Source: JBLHKS01 sp047620505
GTDB lineage: Bacteria > Verrucomicrobiota > Verrucomicrobiia > Verrucomicrobiales > DEV007
Assembly: GCA_047620505.1 (NCBI GenBank)
Contig: JBLHKS010000287.1
Location: 1-7,996, forward strand
Length of the DNA: 7,996 nt
Reading direction: 5' to 3'
Numbering within the stretch: position 1 is the stretch's first letter; each line of letters opens with the position of its first letter. Positions 5,792 to 7,996 of this stretch are shown here, piece by piece. Made by a program: the position numbers and the translations under genes. The notes under the pieces are model-generated. The model did no database searches, was not told the DNA's origin, and worked only from the letters and a program-made list of their open reading frames with translations.

Positions 5792-7996
5792 GTGACGCGC
5801 CTCTGCTTCTTCAACCGCTCAAACACCTTTCGCAGCCCTTCCGAAACCTCGTGCCAGCCCTCGGCCTGAGGCTTGTGCTCGCGGATCGGCTTGCCATCCT
5901 TCGGCAACGCGATCAACGCCTTCAGTTCATCAAATACCTTCCACGAACACCGCTGCCAGATCACCGGGATCACCTCCACCTCGCCCGCCGCACGTCGCTC
6001 CAGCGCCAGGCGCAATTCCTCGCGCTGAATAAAATCGCTCGTCAGCGAATGATCGCTCACCAACAGCACAAACACGTCCATCTCCGCCAACTGCTCGCCG
6101 ATTCCGCGGTTCCACTCTTCCCCCGCGCTCAAGTCCCGGTCCGTCCAGACATCGATCATCCCCGCGTTGCGTAGCACCTTCAATTTCAAGAGCAGCTGAT
6201 CCTTTGCCGCATCGTCCTCGTGGGCGTAGCTCACGAACACCCTCGGCTTCCACACCCTCTCGTCCCGCGCATCGGGCGCGCTCAGGCGATTGTTTTCCGC
6301 CACCGGAGATATCTCGATTCCCCCTGAAGGCGTCACCATCAGCGCCGTCTCGACCTGACCCGATCTCTCCATTTCTTCGAGACCCGTAGTCGAAACCCAC
6401 ACCTCCGCCGTGCCTTCCATCCGCATCTCCTCAATCGGATCGAGGCCTTGAATCTCCGCGTTCAGCTCCCGCATCTCCATCTGCACCAAACCCGCCAGTT
6501 CCTGCCGCTCCTTCTTGTCCGCGCCCACGGCCACCGCCTCGATCCGCCGCTCCGCCGGGTCTGCGCGGATCAACGCTTCGGCGCCCGCCAGTTCCAGAAT
6601 CACCCCGTTCAACCACCGCTCGCAGCCCCGGCCCTCGCTCAGGGTGTGCGTACGGGTGATGAACCGCGCGACCAAACCCTCCGGCAACGCCGCATACGTC
6701 CAGCGCAACCGCGTCGCCTTCTCGCCATGCCATTTCTCCAGGTCCAACTTCGGCTGCTGATCCGGCAACGCCTGCGGCACGAGCCAGAGCTGATCACGCT
6801 CCCGCAGCGGAAACGCCAGATCATACTTCTCCATCAGGCGGATCAGAAAGAGCACCATCGGTGCCGGCTCATCCGGCAGCTGCCGACTGGCGGCGTCCAG
6901 CGACAACACCCCGCGTTCATTCGGCGCGCGGCGCAGCAACTCGTAAATCCCGTCCGTCACCCAGTGCGGATTCAGCACCGTCGTGTCCCGCAGCCGCGGA
7001 TCGTCCCCGTAATTCAGCGCCAGGCCGAGGCAATGCAGCTGCACGGCGAGATTTTTGCGCTTCTCCGCGTCCTTCTTCGCGACGCCGCCCTTTTCCACGC
7101 AGATTCGCTCGAACTCCGCGTAATCCAGATAGCTCGTCCCCGTTCCCGTCTTCCACCGCTCCGACAGAGCGTTCTTCACGCTGAAAAACTCCTTCCCCAC
7201 CGGATCGGTCACCCAACGGTCCGCGGCGGCGGTCTCGGCCAGCAGCTGCTGGAGTTTCTCGATCCCGAGCCCCGATTTGCAGTCCGTCTCCACGAAACCC
7301 ACGATGAAGGGATACTTCTCGCGCAACGCCTCGCGGTCGATCTTCACCGGATCGCTTTCCCATTTGTTCAGCGCCACGATCACGCGGGAAACATCCTTCG
7401 TCTCGCGATCCGTCCCGAAAGCGCGGATCAGGCGGAGCCAGTATTCGGCGTCTTCGCGCTGGCTGTCTTCCCGCGCGGTGAGGACGAGGACGTAGACGCT
7501 GCGCGCGCTGAGGAAGAATTGATGGGTCGCGTGGGCGATGACCTGGCCGGCGAAATCCCAGATGTGGGCCGTGATGGGTGCTTTGTTCTTGGTGCTTGGT
7601 GCTTTGTTTGGTTGCAGCTCCCAATCCTGCAACGCGATGCCGGTGGTGGATTCTTCCCCGGGATTGAAGCGCTGGTGGACGAGGCGTTCGACGATGCTGG
7701 TCTTCCCCGACCCGCCCCGGCCGACGAGGAGGAGTTTGACTTCGTTCAACGGCCGGGCCGAAGCCGCGACTTTGGAGAAGTAGTAGTCGAGGATCGCGCG
7801 GGGGTTGAAGCGGTCTTTCACCACCTCCGGCGGGAGGCCGAGACCGGGGTTGCCGAGCAGATTAAGCCCTAGCAGCGCCGAGAGCTGGCCGATCTCCGGC
7901 GGCAGCTGCTGGAGGGCGTTGTTCTGGAGGTGAAGATATTTCAGCGCCGAGAGCTGGCCAATCTCTGGCGGCAGCTGTTGGAGGGCGTTGTTGTTG
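5788..7996 (-). CDS. LRR-Roc-COR-TIR protein (Roco GTPase with TIR effector), 5' end outside window
   Basis: There are 735 visible residues, and the frame stays open to the window edge. Visible residues 1-57 are leucine-rich repeats (LPPEIGQLSALKYLHLQNNAL type). About 75-260 are the Roc GTPase: P-loop GRGGSGKTS at 92-100, switch I threonine region near 117, DFAGQ at 147-151, NKWE at 210-213 (usual NKxD), and DCKSG at 228-232. About 262-575 are COR, with the family hallmark LGLALNYGDDPRLRDTTVLN. About 582-735 are TIR: VFVSYAHED, WTDRDLSAGEEW, and SDFIQREEL, where Glu659 sits at the position of the NADase glutamate. Roco proteins use GTP binding and COR dimerisation as a switch, and many bacterial TIR domains degrade NAD+ or make signalling nucleotides upon infection. 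A GTG at 7822-7824 is not the start, because LRR sequence precedes it in frame. Role as an intracellular immune receptor is inferred. No membrane segment is seen. Confidence 0.93.
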   Translation of the reverse strand, partial: NNNALQQLPPEIGQLSALKYLHLQNNALQQLPPEIGQLSALLGLNLLGNPGLGLPPEVVKDRFNPRAILDYYFSKVAASARPLNEVKLLLVGRGGSGKTSIVERLVHQRFNPGEESTTGIALQDWELQPNKAPSTKNKAPITAHIWDFAGQVIAHATHQFFLSARSVYVLVLTAREDSQREDAEYWLRLIRAFGTDRETKDVSRVIVALNKWESDPVKIDREALREKYPFIVGFVETDCKSGLGIEKLQQLLAETAAADRWVTDPVGKEFFSVKNALSERWKTGTGTSYLDYAEFERICVEKGGVAKKDAEKRKNLAVQLHCLGLALNYGDDPRLRDTTVLNPHWVTDGIYELLRRAPNERGVLSLDAASRQLPDEPAPMVLFLIRLMEKYDLAFPLRERDQLWLVPQALPDQQPKLDLEKWHGEKATRLRWTYAALPEGLVARFITRTHTLSEGRGCERWLNGVILELAGAEALIRADPAERRIEAVAVGADKKERQELAGLVQMEMRELNAEIQGLDPIEEMRMEGTAEVWVSTTGLEEMERSGQVETALMVTPSGGIEISPVAENNRLSAPDARDERVWKPRVFVSYAHEDDAAKDQLLLKLKVLRNAGMIDVWTDRDLSAGEEWNRGIGEQLAEMDVFVLLVSDHSLTSDFIQREELRLALERRAAGEVEVIPVIWQRCSWKVFDELKALIALPKDGKPIREHKPQAEGWHEVSEGLRKVFERLKKQRRVT
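7577..7611 (-). repeat. Five-unit heptanucleotide tandem repeat inside the Roc domain
   Basis: On the plus strand the units are GGTGCTT, TGTTCTT, GGTGCTT, GGTGCTT, TGTTTGG: three exact copies and two degenerate ones. In the gene it encodes the low-complexity linker QPNKAPSTKNKAP between the switch I strand and the strand leading to DFAGQ. The base composition differs visibly from the GC-rich surroundings. A total of 35 nt is not a multiple of three, so the unit is not codon-matched. Confidence 0.8.
7873..7992 (-). repeat. Two near-identical 69-bp-period leucine-rich repeat units
   Basis: The 51-nt blocks 7873-7923 and 7942-7992 differ at only three positions. All three changes are at third codon positions and are silent, so both encode the same peptide (NNALQQLPPEIGQLSAL). 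The 69-nt period corresponds to 23-residue LRRs. The repeat array continues past the window edge. Confidence 0.92.

Noticed and set aside
409..7252. The 14-bp palindrome CCAGCAGCTGCTGG occurs exactly at 409-422, 2010-2023 and 7239-7252, with a near copy at 3936-3949, suggesting a dispersed regulatory or recombination site.
   Set aside because: All three exact copies lie inside genes and encode the same helical peptide (L-Q-Q-L-L-A) in BioA, the glycosyltransferase and the Roco protein. Preferred CAG and CTG codons explain the palindrome.
7822..7824. GTG as the start of a shorter Roc-COR-TIR protein.
   Set aside because: The same frame continues upstream into clear leucine-rich repeats up to the window edge. 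The GTG is an internal valine.
6448..7872. A long plus-strand open frame of 474 codons opposite the Roco gene.
   Set aside because: The opposite strand has an unambiguous multi-domain protein. The antisense product is Arg/His/Pro/Gln-rich with no motif, as expected from a GC-rich shadow.
4157..7996. The ATPase, Toprim-like and Roco genes forming one three-gene operon.
   Set aside because: The Roco gene is on the opposite strand and convergent, so only the first two can be co-transcribed. A functional link to Roco is unproven.
1..7996. tRNA genes, CRISPR arrays, insertion sequences, attachment sites or retron-like RNAs.
   Set aside because: No cloverleaf-like sequence, regularly spaced direct repeats, transposase or integrase coding region, or long structured non-coding stretch was seen. 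No non-coding gap exceeds about 110 nt.

Overview
The window is GC-rich bacterial DNA carrying eight protein genes in an alternating strand order (+ + - + - + + -). There are no tRNA, rRNA or CRISPR signals, and no insertion sequence was seen. The gene content suggests a member of the PVC group, most likely Verrucomicrobiota. The pointers are a small secreted SGNH hydrolase, a zinc-ribbon/Pro-Gln-rich membrane protein and an LRR-Roc-COR protein, a combination common there. This placement is inferred from general resemblance and no marker gene confirms it.

Positions 1-4048 are mostly housekeeping or cell-envelope genes. They comprise the 3' half of bioA (biotin synthesis), a membrane protein with an N-terminal zinc ribbon and a Pro/Gln-rich linker, a family 2 glycosyltransferase with an unusual C-terminal tail (minus strand, TTG start), a secreted SGNH/GDSL-type hydrolase, and moaC (molybdenum cofactor synthesis, minus strand).

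Positions 4157-7996 look accessory and defence-like. A two-gene operon encodes an SMC/OLD-like ATPase and, 9 nt downstream, a protein with Toprim-like acidic motifs. This is the organisation of two-component ATPase + Toprim systems such as PARIS, RloAB and split OLD/Gabija-type modules. Converging on it and overlapping by 4 nt is a large minus-strand gene whose 5' end lies outside the window. It encodes leucine-rich repeats, a Roc GTPase, a COR domain and a C-terminal TIR domain with a plausible catalytic glutamate. This is an NLR-like layout (sensor repeats, nucleotide switch, TIR effector) built on a Roco GTPase instead of a NACHT or NB-ARC ATPase. It is the most interesting object in the window.

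All three convergent gene pairs are packed with essentially no intergenic space (2 nt gap, 8 nt overlap, 4 nt overlap), so transcripts must run into each other or end inside the opposing gene. The two divergent gaps (81 and 108 nt) are the natural promoter regions, but neither shows a convincing sigma-70 promoter.
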